64,000 bases of DNA from Lycorma delicatula (lineage: Eukaryota > Arthropoda > Insecta > Hemiptera > Fulgoridae). The number at the start of each line of letters is the position of its first letter. Positions within the stretch are counted from its first letter, which is position 1. Both the position numbers and the translations under genes were made by a program. The notes beneath the pieces are model-generated. The model was given only the letters and a program-made list of their open reading frames with translations. It ran no database searches and was not told where the DNA came from. Location: positions 74,487,689 to 74,551,688 of the forward strand of contig NC_134455.1 of the NCBI RefSeq assembly GCF_047948215.1. Direction: 5' to 3'. Of the stretch, positions 1-11,384 are shown one piece after another.

Positions 1-1093
1 ATAGATTCCATCTTGAAATATAGAATAATCGAGATATATGGTTATTATGTAACTGTTGAAAATAAATTATATCGATGCAGCCCAATAAGCTTTTTACTTT
101 TCTACCAAAGAGAACATGTTTGGAAAAGAAGAACAATTTGAATGTCGCATAATTGTTTATTTTTTATGTATAGAAAAACAATAATAGCAAAGCCGTGTTA
201 TGAAGAAGTAGAATTACCATATATACAACCTAAGATTAATTAAATTAAAATCGTAATAATAAGAATTATAAAATATGGATGGGGAAAAAATGGTTTCAAA
301 CATTTTTTTCATTGCTATTAATTATTAGTAACTTGAAAATATATTCAATTAACATTTTCAGTATTGTATCATACTATGTTACGGAGGATTAGGCTCGTCT
401 TTATCCGTTAAAACATGGATTGAATTTTTTTGAAGTGTTATCGGAAAATAAGAAGAAGAATTCACAGCTGGGACCTCAGGCAGAGTTGTTCTTATCAAAT
501 CGCTTATAATACTAACAACACCAAAAACATGAAACCTAAGTATAAAAGTACATCCATAGCATTGAACTAGCAACCGTTCATTCAAAAACCTGTTGAGTAT
601 CACTCGTAAGAAAGGAATCAAGGTGGTTAGTGGGAATGTAAATGTGCCCATAGAGGGATGACTTAAAAGTTTCCAATCGACTAGTCAAAACATATTTCAG
701 AAAGTCGTCACCCACCAATACTCTCACCCCTGGGAAATCGGAATATTTTTTCCCACGTTAAGACCAGTACATCATTACAAATATTTTCCATTGACTAATT
801 CAAAAACATGTTCTAATAAATTGCTTTTCTTCCAGTTATTAAAAGAGTTGTTTGAGTTGAGGCCCAAGCTTCCTTAAGAAAACCCATTCACATCCTCACT
901 ATTTGATGGCATTTTGATGTATAAAATTAAATTTTATAAATCGTTAAACTAGATCTCCAATGAAACGTTAAAATTACCATCAAATCCAATTTCCTTCAAA
1001 TTATAACACCCTAAGGCTACGAGTCTATGTACAGTTTTTACCTTATGATTCTACAATAAAATTAAGGATTTAATTATCTTATACTCAGGCTCC

Positions 1094-1095
<2 letters not shown>
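1..1095. other. AT-rich stretch without a recognised gene
   Basis: No homology that I recognise. A 90-codon open frame on the minus strand (651 to 379) is less AT-biased than its surroundings and ends in a stretch rich in Pro, Asp and Glu. It has no recognised domain, and the same frame upstream is closed by several stops. It could be a scrap of an old mobile element. I do not call it a gene. Confidence 0.4.

Positions 1096-1103
<8 letters not shown>

Positions 1104-1139
<36 letters not shown>
1104..1139. repeat. (TA)n microsatellite
   Basis: About 36 bases of nearly pure alternating TA. It is one of about ten TA arrays in the window. Confidence 0.9.
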
Positions 1140-1141
<2 letters not shown>

Positions 1142-1701
1142 CGTACTCAAAATACAACAATCTGGCTTCATAATTGATATTGTGAACCGATCAGTTCTCC
1201 AGACGTTTGATGCAGATACTGTTATAACAAAAATAGTGTTATTGATATGCGATCATGGTTAATTTGAATTTGAATTTTATAATTACTTTATCATTGATAC
1301 CGGTACGCCGACGCAGAGAAAAGAATCTAAAAAATTAAAAAAGTGGTGGATAAATCTAATTATAATGCAAAAATTTCCAGTATAAGAAGAACTAGCTGTC
1401 GGAAAAAATTACACGAATGTCGTACGTGGAGTATAGTGATATGATACTGAAACAATTCATCGAATTGCAAATGTAACAAGCTGCGTCCGTGTGTGTTATG
1501 ATCTTGAATATTTAATTTACTTCGATACGTTATCAGATAGAAGCCACTTTTTTCGTTTAAACTATAACTATTTTTGTCTGATAAATTTAACACAGAATCA
1601 TCCGATAAAATATTGTACATGTGGCCGGGTCCTAAATATCTTTCCATCCTACCAAAACATTTAATTTTAAATAACTTTTATTTGAAGTAATCACAAATAC
1701 G
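1140..1701. other. AT-rich spacer
   Basis: A 95-codon minus-strand open frame (1647 to 1360) shows no motif I know and no flanking signal. Nothing else is seen. Confidence 0.4.
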
Positions 1702-1709
1702 CTAGCTAC
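1702..1709. repeat. left target-site duplication CTAGCTAC
   Basis: Identical to 2417-2424. It flanks the hAT-type element on its left. Confidence 0.85.
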
Positions 1710-2416
1710 CAGTGGCGGATGCAGGGAGCCATGGCCCCCTCCAAAGGCCCGAAGGTCGTGCGTTTTGAAAATCCAGTTGAAAAGAATTGAAACATTTTAC
1801 CAATACTGTAGTGTAAAATCAACCAGCTGCGTATTCATAACGACATGCAAATTTGATATAGATTGCGTTATTGATTGCTACGCTAAGATGCATGATCATT
1901 GAGATAAATTTATTTTGTAAATAAATTATTGTATGAAATAATATGTGCAAAATTTTGAATTGTAATGGATTATATAAATAATGAAATGAATGAACAAATA
2001 AAAATCAACTTAACTTAAACCAATTATTTTATCCTATTTTATATTATTACATAATTTTTATTGTTTGTATGGCAGTTTTGATTCAGGTTTTTAGGAATAT
2101 TCAGTCCGAGCTTAAAGTTAATTCTGCTTCTGGAGTCCCTGTGAGGATCACCTCAAATAACTTACAGCTTAATTTTTATAAAATGGAAGAAACAAGCACG
2201 TTTTTGGTTTTGCCAAAACCGTCCCTTTTTGCCTCTTTTACAGCAATTAGTGATTGGTTAAACGATTTTTCGTGTTTAAAAACAGTTCAGAATATATTAT
2301 TTATCCAATTAAAGTGTATGAAATGTTATATACCCAACCCAATTAGAAGAGAGCAGGAAAATGTGATCCCTTGCCTCCAATGGCCTCCCCAAATTCATTT
2401 GCTGGATTCGCCCCTG
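1710..2416. mobile_element. non-autonomous hAT element with 8-bp target duplication
   Basis: The element is 707 bp. Its ends are imperfect inverted repeats: the left end begins CAGTGGCGGATGCAG and the reverse complement of the right end begins CAGGGGCGAATCCAG, 12 of 15 matching. It is flanked by a perfect 8-bp direct repeat, CTAGCTAC (1702-1709 and 2417-2424). That repeat fits the hAT preference for T at position 2 and A at position 7. Beyond the first 15 bases both ends carry GGCC-rich tracts. No transposase is seen inside; an open frame from 2069 runs out of the element to 2470 and is probably fortuitous. Mobilisation by an autonomous hAT elsewhere is inferred. The perfect duplication suggests a fairly young insertion. 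Confidence 0.85.
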
Positions 2417-2424
2417 CTAGCTAC
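2417..2424. repeat. right target-site duplication CTAGCTAC
   Basis: Identical to 1702-1709. It flanks the hAT-type element on its right. Confidence 0.85.
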
Positions 2425-3759
2425 CGCATTAAATTTCATAATTGTATTTTTAACTTTATTTGAAATATAAAGTAAGATAGATGAAAAAGTACATATCTAT
2501 ACAATGAGGATGTTGAAGCCAAAATTTTTTTTCTACCTTTGGACCCGAATTCGGTAATATGAGGGTTTTTTTTATTATCATAATATTAATTTTCGTCTTC
2601 TTTTTTTAGAAAATAAATTAAAACAACCTTTTTTACGTGTACATTTATGAGTTTTGGGGTTGTATATTATTCTTATTAATAATTTTTTCTTCAAAATTAT
2701 TTAAAAATTTTAGGAGGTAGATTATTGTATCTTACTATTAAACCGAAAGTAGTTAGTTGTACGTGAGTTTTCATATCCTAATGCTCGTGTAAAGTTTACA
2801 TGTAACATTAAAAACGTTGATTGGTTATGCGACGTGTGTATGCCTTTATGAGAGCTTATGTATCTATGTGTTGTTTTATAAAGTTACATATCTGTTCATA
2901 GTACCACATATATTATTACATAAAGTACAATATATGGAATCCAAAACTGTTTTTACTCGTTACGTCTTGGTTTTTCTGCTGTAGTGTTGAAATTACGCTG
3001 GATAAATTAGTTTCTTAATCACTGAAGTGTAATATTCTTTGTGTTTGGGGTCAGGGTATTTGGCCATGATTTTACTGCTATTGCTATTGTTACTAATAAA
3101 CTGGGCTGGCTGATGTTCCTCCTATTGCCTTTCTGTACGCCCTATGAAATGGATAGCAACCCCCGTCGACAGATCACGACATAGTCAACACAGATAATCA
3201 AAATACCTCCCACCTACCCCACTCGTTCTGCTTCTGTATAATCCACCCTGTCCTTTTTCCAGATGTTTCATTAGGGTGCCAGGGTTTCAGAATCTCATTT
3301 ATTTTGAAGTTTTGTACGACCAGCTGTTATCAACACAGTATTTTCACACATCTGGATTATTTTTCTGTACAACTAGAATAGTATAAGGAAATTATCTCTG
3401 CGTATTTTTATTTCATTTGACGTTTATATTTATGTTATTAAATTTTGCATTGTATTATTCCTGCCCAATTTAAACGTATGCACGCACTGTCATATAACAT
3501 ATGTGTGCGTGCATACTATATATATGTATATATTACTTGCATATATGCTTTTAATTTACATCCTGTTCCTAGAAATGTATTCGTCATCACGTGATTAACG
3601 CTCTTTCCTTATTTAACTTTTACAATCGTTTATTTAATAATACTTATAGAATTCAATTTTAATAAATACAATACACCGTCGTTTTGTAATTTTAGCTAAA
3701 AAAAATAGAATAATTGTTAAACACAATAGCTACATTGACATAATTGTTCCATCGAGGAT
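2425..3759. other. spacer without a recognised gene
   Basis: Mostly AT-rich. The part at about 3050-3310 has higher GC and looks unlike its surroundings, but no frame stays open and I recognise no family in it. Confidence 0.4.
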
Positions 3760-4700
3760 CGATCTTTAAAATATTAAAAGAAGTAGGAAAAGATAAGAAA
3801 ACACTATACATAATTAGGGACACTAACAAAAACAGTCTCAAAAGTTAAATTGTGAGGGGAATAGTAAGAACTGTTCGAAATTGAGACAGGGGTTAAACAA
3901 GAAGATGAACTTTCACAACTTTTATTCAACTTTATCCTAGAGAAAATTATCCGAGAAAAGATAAAAAATTTGGAGGAAAATGTATAAAATATCTATTTGG
4001 GTACAAAAAATAAGATAATAGAATATTTATGCACACGATTTAGGCATTTTTCCAAAAAACATTAAGCACGTTAAAACCCAAGCGGAAATACTGAAATTTC
4101 TGAGAAAGTTAGCCTAAATATCTCCTTTGAAAAAACGGAAGTTCATCGCTCAAAAAAAGAAGTGGAGAACAGAAAGATAAAAACAAAATATGGAAAAATA
4201 CTGCAAAGAGAAAAATTCAAAAACTTGAGAGAGTGGATCCAACCAAATGATTAAGAAAAATATAATGGAACTAACTAGCATAAAGTGATCAAAATAAAAT
4301 TTACAGCAATAAATTCCATTTTAGTCAAGACAAAAATAAGACATTGCACAGCAATAATGTCATTCTCTGAACAGCATTGTATTTATTCAAAAGATTAATA
4401 ATGTGAAGAGAATACTAAGAACTATTCTTGGACCCAGCGTAAATAAAATTGGGTCAGTACAGATTGAGATCCACAAAATAACTGTATAAAATAGAAGGAA
4501 TGGATAAAATAGCAGATGCAATGAGAAAAAGAAGGCTCAAATATTTTAGACACATATCGAATGAATGGAGGAAGGCTAATTGTAACAATCTTTAACTACT
4601 TCTATAACAGAAAATAAACAAATAAAATTTCTAGATCAATATCCTAGGACAATGAAGAAGAAAAAATTTTGGTCTAGAGGAAGGTACAGAGAAACAGTCA
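3760..4700 (+). pseudogene. decayed LINE reverse transcriptase
   Basis: From 3874 a frame of 35 codons reads FEIETGVKQEDELS followed by QLLFNFILEKIIRE. This is recognisably the RT region around the usual RQGDALSPLLFN motif, with substitutions. Further on (about 4390-4560) another frame reads VKRILRTILGPSVNKI and then MRKRRLKYFRHI, as in the C-terminal part downstream of the palm in several insect LINE proteins. Frameshifts and stops lie between them, and the YADD box is no longer visible. Neither end can be defined. It is an old, dead copy, different from the two R1-clade LINEs in this window. Confidence 0.65.
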
Positions 4701-5003
4701 AAAGGTTTGAAGGTTTTCATGTTAGTAACAAAAGAGGAAGAGTAGGCTCCTCAAAAGAGAGAAGAGGAAAGTTAGAATGAGGAAGTAGTGGGAGGATGGG
4801 GAAGAAAAGTGAGAAGAGTAAAACGTTAATAAGGACTGCTTATAACAATAAGCAGTCCATGCATGAAAAAAGTAATAGCTAAATTATCAAAAAAATATAA
4901 AAATTTATTTATCTTTGGCTTATGGTTTTTCTTGAGCACTTTTTAAATTAACATTAGTAATCTATTTAAAGGTTAACATTTGTCATACAGATCATCCCTT
5001 ACC

Positions 5004-5026
5004 CATATATATATATATATATATAT
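5004..5026. repeat. (TA)n microsatellite
   Basis: Pure alternating AT run just left of the mariner remnant. Confidence 0.85.
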
Positions 5027-5079
5027 CAGCAAAAAATTAAAATAAATAAATAAAATTATCCACTGGTCGCAAAATATGC

Positions 5080-6044
5080 GGGAAGTTTATTTATACTGAC
5101 TCTCCGAAAAGTCCAGCACCACAGGCGAAATATTTGTTCAATATGTGTTCCGTTGAATTCCAGACCGGTCTGAAGGCGGATTTTCAGGTTGTTTAACAAC
5201 TTGAGGCCATAATGATTTTCTGTGGCATGGCGTTAGTCCTCAGTCATGGTACGTAGGTGAGCTACATCGTGAATATTCACATTGAACACTCGTGACTACC
5301 CCCTTAGAACGAAAAGGCCATTGGATTCAAATCTGGCGACCGTGGAATTCATTCAACAGATCCTCAGAGACGAAACCAGTATTCAGGTTAGATTTCATCC
5401 AGCCAGAGCGTATAACACGAAATTGTGGGGCTACGTTTTGCATGAACCATTCAGGACGCTCTTTAAGGATATGCAATGCGTGCATCAGCCAATCTTTAAA
5501 CATTTGCAGGTACTTTTCGCCGTCCTCATTTCCTTCAAAAAAGTACGGACCAATGAAACGATCATTCCAGATGCCACATCACACTACACCACTACACGAT
5601 CAGATCTCTGCTGTACGGAGGGATTACACCGATCGGGGTTCTCTACTCTCCTGTGACCAGTAGCGTAGATTTTCTGTGTCGACTTCACATTTCACGTAAA
5701 AATTAGCCTCATCAGAAAACAGTACAGAGGATAAAAAATCTGTATTGTTCTCAATCTTCTTCAAAAACCAGTCGCACATTTCCATCCTAAGGTCAGAATC
5801 ATCTTCGATAAGTGTAGCAGGAATTTTTCACAATTTTTCACAGGATATCATAGACGGTGGATCGAGAACGTTTATTTTCTGGCCGATTTGCCGGATTGAC
5901 TTCTTTGAACTGCCGTAGACCTTGGCAATCATAGCTTCTTGTACTTCGTCATCAGCCCGTAAACTTCCTTATCGAGCCAAATCGGTACGTTACCGGTCCC
6001 CCTTAAACTCGTTAAGTAATCTCCACACAGTGTTGTGTTATGTG
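5080..6044 (-). pseudogene. Tc1/mariner-type transposase remnant, split by a LINE
   Basis: Read on the minus strand, overlapping frames give the order of a DDE transposase: a helix-turn-helix region (VWRLLNEFKG, then QEAMIAKVYGSSKKSIRQIG), the first catalytic Asp in FSDEANFYVK at about 5703-5720, VWCGIWNDRFIGPYFFEGN, then FMQNVAP at about 5428-5451. Family members normally have MQDGAP there, so the second catalytic Asp reads Asn. The WPPRSPD region near 5300 survives only as QWPFRS. Several frameshifts and stops make it a pseudogene. The extreme N-terminal part lies beyond the LINE, at 11741-11850. I could not identify its terminal inverted repeats. The open frames on the opposite strand here are shadows. 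Confidence 0.8.
6030..6044. repeat. left 15-bp target-site duplication of LINE-1
   Basis: GTGTTGTGTTATGTG, identical to 11741-11755. The preceding base is A in both places, so 16 bp match, but the extra A merges with the poly-A tail on the right. The sequence belongs to the mariner coding region that the LINE interrupted. Confidence 0.92.
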
Positions 6045-6847
6045 TTGAGTGGGAGAACTCGGACTGTTAAGACGTGCTATTTTCGCTCCGCTGTTTTTTG
6101 CTTTTTATCGGGTTTTTTCGGCTTTATCTATCACAATGTTTAACATTGTGATTGGACTACTGGACAAGTCTAAAGAAAAAATAGAATTTTTGGTTAACGG
6201 ATTACTAAGTTTTTTAAATTTAAAAAAAAACTTTTTTGTTTTTTGTTTTTTTTAAACGGAAATTTTGGATTCACATCGAAGATGGATATACAAATAAGTG
6301 TTTAAAATTTTGTGAAAATTAGACAACGGACAACTGAGTTATTTCTGTTTTTCATAATGGACATTTCGTGCAAGTGAATACAAGAGAGTGACGTCACTGT
6401 ATTAATCGTAAATAAGGACTTGGAAAATTTTCACTAATAACAGTAGGTATACTGAATTTTTTCCAAGTGTTTACAGACTTTTATAGGGGTAAATTTAAAC
6501 GTTCATATCTTGTTACCCGTTAAAACCGTTGGTCGTAGACCAAAACTGTTCAGGATCTATACGAATTGGGTCATTTCCTATCGATTGACCCCCCTTATTA
6601 TTTTTTTTTATTTTGGGGGACTGTTTTGACCCCCCTTTTTTTGAACGCCACGTTGGTCCTGGATCAAAACCGTTCAGGATCTATACGAATTGGGTCATTC
6701 CCGATTGATTGATCCCCTAGTTTTTTCGATTTTGGGGGACCATTGACTCCCCCTTATTTTTGGCTACCCCACGTGTGGGGTATCAAATTAAAGGGAATTA
6801 CTTGGAGAACAAAACTGCTACATAGTTGTTGAGTTTATTTATCATCC
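6045..6847 (+). promoter_or_regulatory. 5' UTR / presumed internal promoter region of LINE-1
   Basis: About 800 bp between the target duplication and the gag start. It contains two tandem copies of a 124-bp unit (6527-6771) and an 18-bp palindrome with a CACGTG core (6765-6782). LINEs of this type are normally transcribed from an internal promoter in the 5' UTR. No specific promoter box is proven here. Two short open frames inside (5922-6143 and 6049-6255) look fortuitous. Confidence 0.6.
6527..6771 (+). repeat. two tandem 124-bp units in the LINE 5' UTR
   Basis: CGTTGGTC recurs at 6527 and 6651. Each copy continues with the same block GTTCAGGATCTATACGAATT (6548 and 6672), a C-rich run, a T-rich run and a G-rich run. 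The C and G runs of each copy can pair as a hairpin (GACCCCCC with GGGGGAC). A third partial start may follow at 6772. Confidence 0.8.
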
Positions 6848-8359
6848 ATGGCGGATAAAGCAGAACAAAGTTATGCTAGTGGACAGGGATCCTCAGGCCT
6901 ACCGCTGAAACCGACTGATCCCAAGGGCAAAAAACGAATTAGACAATCCTCCTCTGAAGAAGAGGTCTATACTGGTGGCTTAAAGGAGGTTACTCTTCGA
7001 CTAGGACAAGTGATGATGCGTTACAAACAACATCTGGGAAAATACATGTTAAATTATATGTATGACCATAGTAAAGAATAAAGAGAAATATACACTGCTT
7101 TAAAACATCTGCAGGAGAATACGACTACTCCAGAGACCAGTTCGCAATATACACAGACTGATATGCTCCCTGGTGCAGTAGATCAGGAAGACATATTAAG
7201 TCTTGAACTAACTGATGAGGAACTTCTGGATATGACCGCTAAGAGATGGTCTGCCTGGACAATGTCTAAAGCCAAATTAATTACCTTGCCTGCAGAGGGC
7301 GTTACAGATACCTGTCAATTTATTGATATCACCAAGTCCAGAAGGGCAATGGCAGAGGGCAAGAAGCCTGGAATGATAGCTGTAGACACTTTTGTCATTA
7401 TGGATGATGAATACGATACTCAGACCAATAAGTATACTGTTTTCTACGACTCGACAGAGGGCGACAGGGCTGCTGCAGGGTGTATACTAGGCGCGGTCAA
7501 GAAGATCTTACTAACGGCCCCTAATGCGGCATTCGTTCTGCCAAGTGGTCCTATTGGTGTCATGATTATGAAGATGGTTATCTATCTGTTCAGGACTAGT
7601 GAGACGCCTGCATTGATGGTAGCGCCGAAAAAGACTGAAGAGAGTAGAACGCGTTCTAGATCCCCTTCTGCTCGGCGATCAACACCTCCTGTGGAGGGCA
7701 GCAAAGTGTTGGTTGTCCGGTCACAGGGCAAGTCGTATGCTGATCTACTCCGGACTGTAAAGGATAAGATCTTTAAAGACGAGGCAGGGGAAATCCTGTC
7801 CCTTCGCAAGGGTAGAAATAAAGACTTGGAAGTCAGAATTAAAGATCCTAAAGATGCGGCTCAGTTTACTGCAACATTGAGAGACAGGGCTTCTGACCTT
7901 CAAGTGGATTTTCGTACTAAGGGCGACCGACGCGCAGTTGTACACGTTAAAGACATGGAAGAGAGTACCACAGCGCAAGAATTAAGCGAGGCTATTACGG
8001 CTGTTATTGGAGACACTGAGTCTTTCAGAATTACCTCATTACGGCAGGCTTATGGAAATACTCGAAATGCGACAGTAATAACCAATCAGAGGGCTGCAAC
8101 TAAGTTAATTTCCAGTAGAATTAAGGTCGGCTGGGTTCACTGCCGGGCTTATATCAGGACTGATAATATGAGGTGTCAAAGATGCTGGGCCGCTGATCAC
8201 ACGAGTACGGTATGTAAGGGCCCGGATAGGTCAACCCTTTGTTACAACTGCGGTCAGAAAGGCCATGTGATAAGAGACTGCAAGGAGGCCACTAAATGCC
8301 TTGACTGCAACGGCACGGACCATCGCACGGGAGGAGTGCAGTGTGGACTACCTAAATAA
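6848..8359 (+). pseudogene. LINE-1 ORF1 (gag-like, three zinc knuckles), one premature stop
   Basis: The frame from ATG 6848 (context TCCATGG) to TAA 8357-8359 is 503 codons with a single internal stop, TAA at 7079-7081; the frame stays open on both sides. The middle (about residues 260-300) has an Arg/Ser-rich patch. The C-terminus carries three knuckles at about residues 443-499: CQRCWAADHTSTVC, CYNCGQKGHVIRDC and CLDCNGTDHRTGGVQC, spacings 2-4-4, 2-4-4 and 2-4-6. In R1-clade elements this protein binds the element RNA in the ribonucleoprotein particle. The stop would leave only 77 residues, or a protein restarted at 7163 or later. The last A of the ORF1 stop is the first base of the ORF2 ATG. 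Confidence 0.9.
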
Positions 8360-8361
8360 TG
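8357..8361 (+). promoter_or_regulatory. UAAUG stop/start overlap between LINE-1 ORF1 and ORF2
   Basis: The ORF1 stop TAA (8357-8359) shares its last A with the ORF2 ATG (8359-8361). For the R1-clade element SART1, this UAAUG arrangement is known to allow translation of ORF2 by termination and reinitiation. That it works the same way here is inference from the identical arrangement. Confidence 0.8.
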
Positions 8362-8612
8362 GCTAAAATAATACTATCTAACGCCAACAGGAGCATTCTT
8401 TCCCACGATCTGGTGGGGGAGACTGCGAACGATCTTGAGGTTGACTTTATAGTCACCACAGAGCCCAACCTGAGAACGGCGGCCAGAGCTGATTGGTGGG
8501 CTGACGCGGTTGGGGATGTTGCTGTCAGTAATGTCTCCGGCTGTCTTGGCTGGCACCTACTTCATAGAGCTGAGGGAATTCTGGCAGTAGCACTCCCGGA
8601 CTTTGTCCTTAT

Positions 8613-8626
8613 AGCCGGTTACGTAA
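8613..8626. repeat. left 14-bp target duplication of the SINE in LINE-1
   Basis: AGCCGGTTACGTAA, identical to 8728-8741. Confidence 0.92.
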
Positions 8627-8727
8627 AACTGAGAATGTACAAGACTACACTTCATTTACACTCATACATATCATCCTCTGAAGAATTATCTAAACGGTAG
8701 TTACCGGAGGCTAAACAGGAAAAAGAG
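8627..8727 (+). mobile_element. 5'-truncated SINE (type A) inside LINE-1 ORF2
   Basis: This 101-bp insert is flanked by a perfect 14-bp duplication (8613-8626, 8728-8741) and ends in an A-rich tail. Nearly the same sequence, on the opposite strand, forms the copy at 30767-30981. The main difference is one extra 10-bp unit (CATCCTCATT type) in that copy. It lacks the tRNA-like head because of 5' truncation. It splits the endonuclease domain and shifts the frame by one. This dates SINE activity after the LINE insertion. Confidence 0.92.
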
Positions 8728-8741
8728 AGCCGGTTACGTAA
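8728..8741. repeat. right 14-bp target duplication of the SINE in LINE-1
   Basis: AGCCGGTTACGTAA, identical to 8613-8626. It is followed by the continuation of the endonuclease frame. Confidence 0.92.
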
Positions 8742-11384
8742 GTCCAAACATTAATATCGGGGACTTTGCGCAGTACATCAACGATTTGCAGCGAGTCATA
8801 CAGCGGGCAGCTAGTAGACCTATACTCTTAGGCGACGTTAATTGTAAGTCCATTTTAACTGGCAGCTCTTATACCAATGCAAGGAGACGAATCTTCATTG
8901 ACATGATGATGACCACAGGGCTGATCTGCCTGAATGACTGCACTTATACCTACGAGGCAAGAGGCCATAGATCAGTGCTGGATCTTACGCTGGTGGACGG
9001 CAGATGGAATCCTTCCGTCTTTAGTTGGAGCGTTCTTGAATCTGAAACCGGAAGCGATCACCTAGCAACTTTGCTTGTTATGGAAGGCGCAAGACCTTCA
9101 ACATCAGCCACTGCACGATTTAGATTTAGTCCAAGACAAGTTGAGGTGGTGGTTAACGAGATTGCCAGGACCCTATCTGATGGAAGAATAGTAACGCCGC
9201 AAGTCCTTCAAGAATCAATTATTACAGAACTGTCTAGAGTCCCGCAGTTTGGAGGAGGTCGTCACCCAGTATACTGGTGGAAGTCTGAAATTGCAGATCA
9301 GCGAAGAGTGTTACAATTTTGGCGTAGGAAAAAGCAAAGGCTGCGGCCCGCTGGCGGTGCGCCATATGACCAGGCGAAGGAAAGATTTGTCCAAGCTAGA
9401 CGTACTTTGAATCATCTAATAAAGACTAGTAAAAGAAACTGTTGGAAACAGTTTAGCTGCTGACTTGGATTCAGACCCGTAGGGACGGGGATACAAAATA
9501 GTAATGAAGAGATGAGGACGCCGCTTGCCTGTCTTAGTTACAGAAACGGCCAGACTGCATCTTCATAGCCTCTTCCCTGTTCATGACGAGGGACATACGG
9601 ACATAATAGACTGTAAAGCTAAACGCTTTACACAAAACGAGGTCGCTATTGCCGTTTCTGGTCTGAAGGATAAAAAAGGTCCGGGTCCGGATGGAATCCC
9701 GGCTGCCCTCCTCAAAGGATTAATGAAGATAATCCCCTGGGAAATCACTGACGTGGCCAATTATGAAGTACAAAACAAGACTTTTCCCGCATGCTGGAAG
9801 GAGTCACGGACTGTTTTCCTGCCTAAGAAGTCCGGCAATCAAGAAATCATTAGCTATCGGCTGTTGAGTCTCATCAATAATATGGGAAAGGTTGCCGAGC
9901 GCTTTGTAGCGAACAGACTTATCCAAGAATTACAGTCCAAAGACGGGCTTCATGATAACCATTTTGGGTTCAGGAAACATAGATCCACGCTGCAAGCTCT
10001 GGATAAAATTACCAACTGGGTATTGTTTGTCAGATCTGGTACGTGGCGTACCAGAAGAATCCCGTTGCTTATTCTGTTTGATATAAAAAATGCCTTTGGA
10101 TCGGTTCGGTGGGATACGATTGTGGCAGCTCTCACGGACAAACAGATTAGTTCCTATATCAAAAGACAAGTACGAGAATATCTGACTGATAGGTGGACTT
10201 TGGTCGAGGCGCTTGAAGGTAAATTTAGATATCAGCTTCATGGAGGAGTGCCGCAGGGGTCTGTGTTAGGCCCCTTGCTTTGGCTAATAGTAATTGATGG
10301 AATACTCAGACTGATATTACCTGAAGGCTCGGAAATAGTTGCTTATGCCGATGATTTGGCTATATTAATTGAAGCCAAAACTGAACGTAACCTTGAAGTT
10401 GCCGGTAATGAAGTGCTAACATTGGTTAATAACTGGCTGTCGGACCGACAACTATCTTTGTCTTTAGATAAATGTTACTATATTTTTCTGGCTGGAAGAA
10501 GGCGACTCAGAGACCTAAATCTCTGCGTGGGCGATCGTAGACTAGACCGTGTGGCAGTAACAAAATATCTTGGTGTCATTATAGACCCAGCTCTAAAGTT
10601 TAGTCCTCATCTCGCACAGAAATGTAAAGAGGTCGAGAATATCGCAAAGGCTTTAACAAGATTGTTGGCTGGACATGAAGCTCCACGTGCATCTAGGCGG
10701 CGGGTCATTGCCTCAACTTTAACCTCTGTATTATTGTATGCTGCACCTATATGGGAAAAAGCACTTGAAAGAAATGTTGAAAGAAAAGCAGTTGAAAGAA
10801 ATGTCGCAAGACTTAGAACTCTGCATAGGCAAGCTCTTATAAACATCACTTCTGCATACCGCACCATCTCTTACGATGCGGCTTGTGTATTATCATCGGT
10901 TCCCCCTATCGACCTCTTAGTTAAAGAGCGATCACTTAGGTATCGTGGCATGCCAAAACAAGAAGCCCAAGCCAACATCAGGCGCATATGGCAGGACAGA
11001 TGGAATCTTTCCACTAAAGCTACCTGGACCAGGAGATTGATAGCCGACTTGGGCATGTGGCTTGATAGAGGACATGGGGAGTTTGGTTATTATCTTACTC
11101 AAATACTTTCTGGGCATGGTAGCTTCGAATATTATTTACATCGATTCGGTAGAAGACCAGCACCTATTTGCATGTTCTGCCAGGATTCAGATACTGCCGA
11201 ACATACTCTGTTCCATTGTAATAGATGGACTATACATAGACGACGTGCAGGGCTGCAAGAATTAAATCCGGAGAATCTGCTTCTTTTTCTCCTGCGATCC
11301 ACTGACAATTGGAACAAAATGGAGGAGTTTGCCAAGATAGTGCTGAAGGCTAAAGATGATGTAGCTCTTTTAAGAGGCCATTGA

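Larger units (their letters stand above)
8359..11384 (+). pseudogene. LINE-1 ORF2: EEP endonuclease, reverse transcriptase, C-terminal CCHC
   Basis: Endonuclease: NANRS, TEPN (catalytic Glu), LLGDVN (about 8822), SVLDL and SDH (about 9054) are all present. The reverse transcriptase frame is open from 9525 to the stop at 11382-11384: KKGPGPDG, motif A FDIKNAFGS (about 10077), motif B GGVPQGSVLGPLLW (about 10243), motif C YADD (about 10341) and a C-terminal CMFCQDSDTAEHTLFHC (about 11170). Lesions: (1) a SINE with its 14-bp duplication (115 bp net) at 8627-8741, after which the frame resumes if that block is discounted; (2) one extra T near 9451; (3) stops at 9480-9482 and 9513-9515 where relatives have Trp. 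No RNase H domain is seen. Catalytic residues of RT look intact, but the polypeptide is broken. Confidence 0.92.

Noticed and set aside
5282..5663. Two overlapping plus-strand proteins of about 120 codons
   Set aside because: They are antisense to a well-recognised transposase remnant on the minus strand.
9930..11335. Several minus-strand open frames inside the LINE
   Set aside because: They lie opposite the RT frame, have no motifs, and are explained by the GC-richer coding sequence of the other strand.
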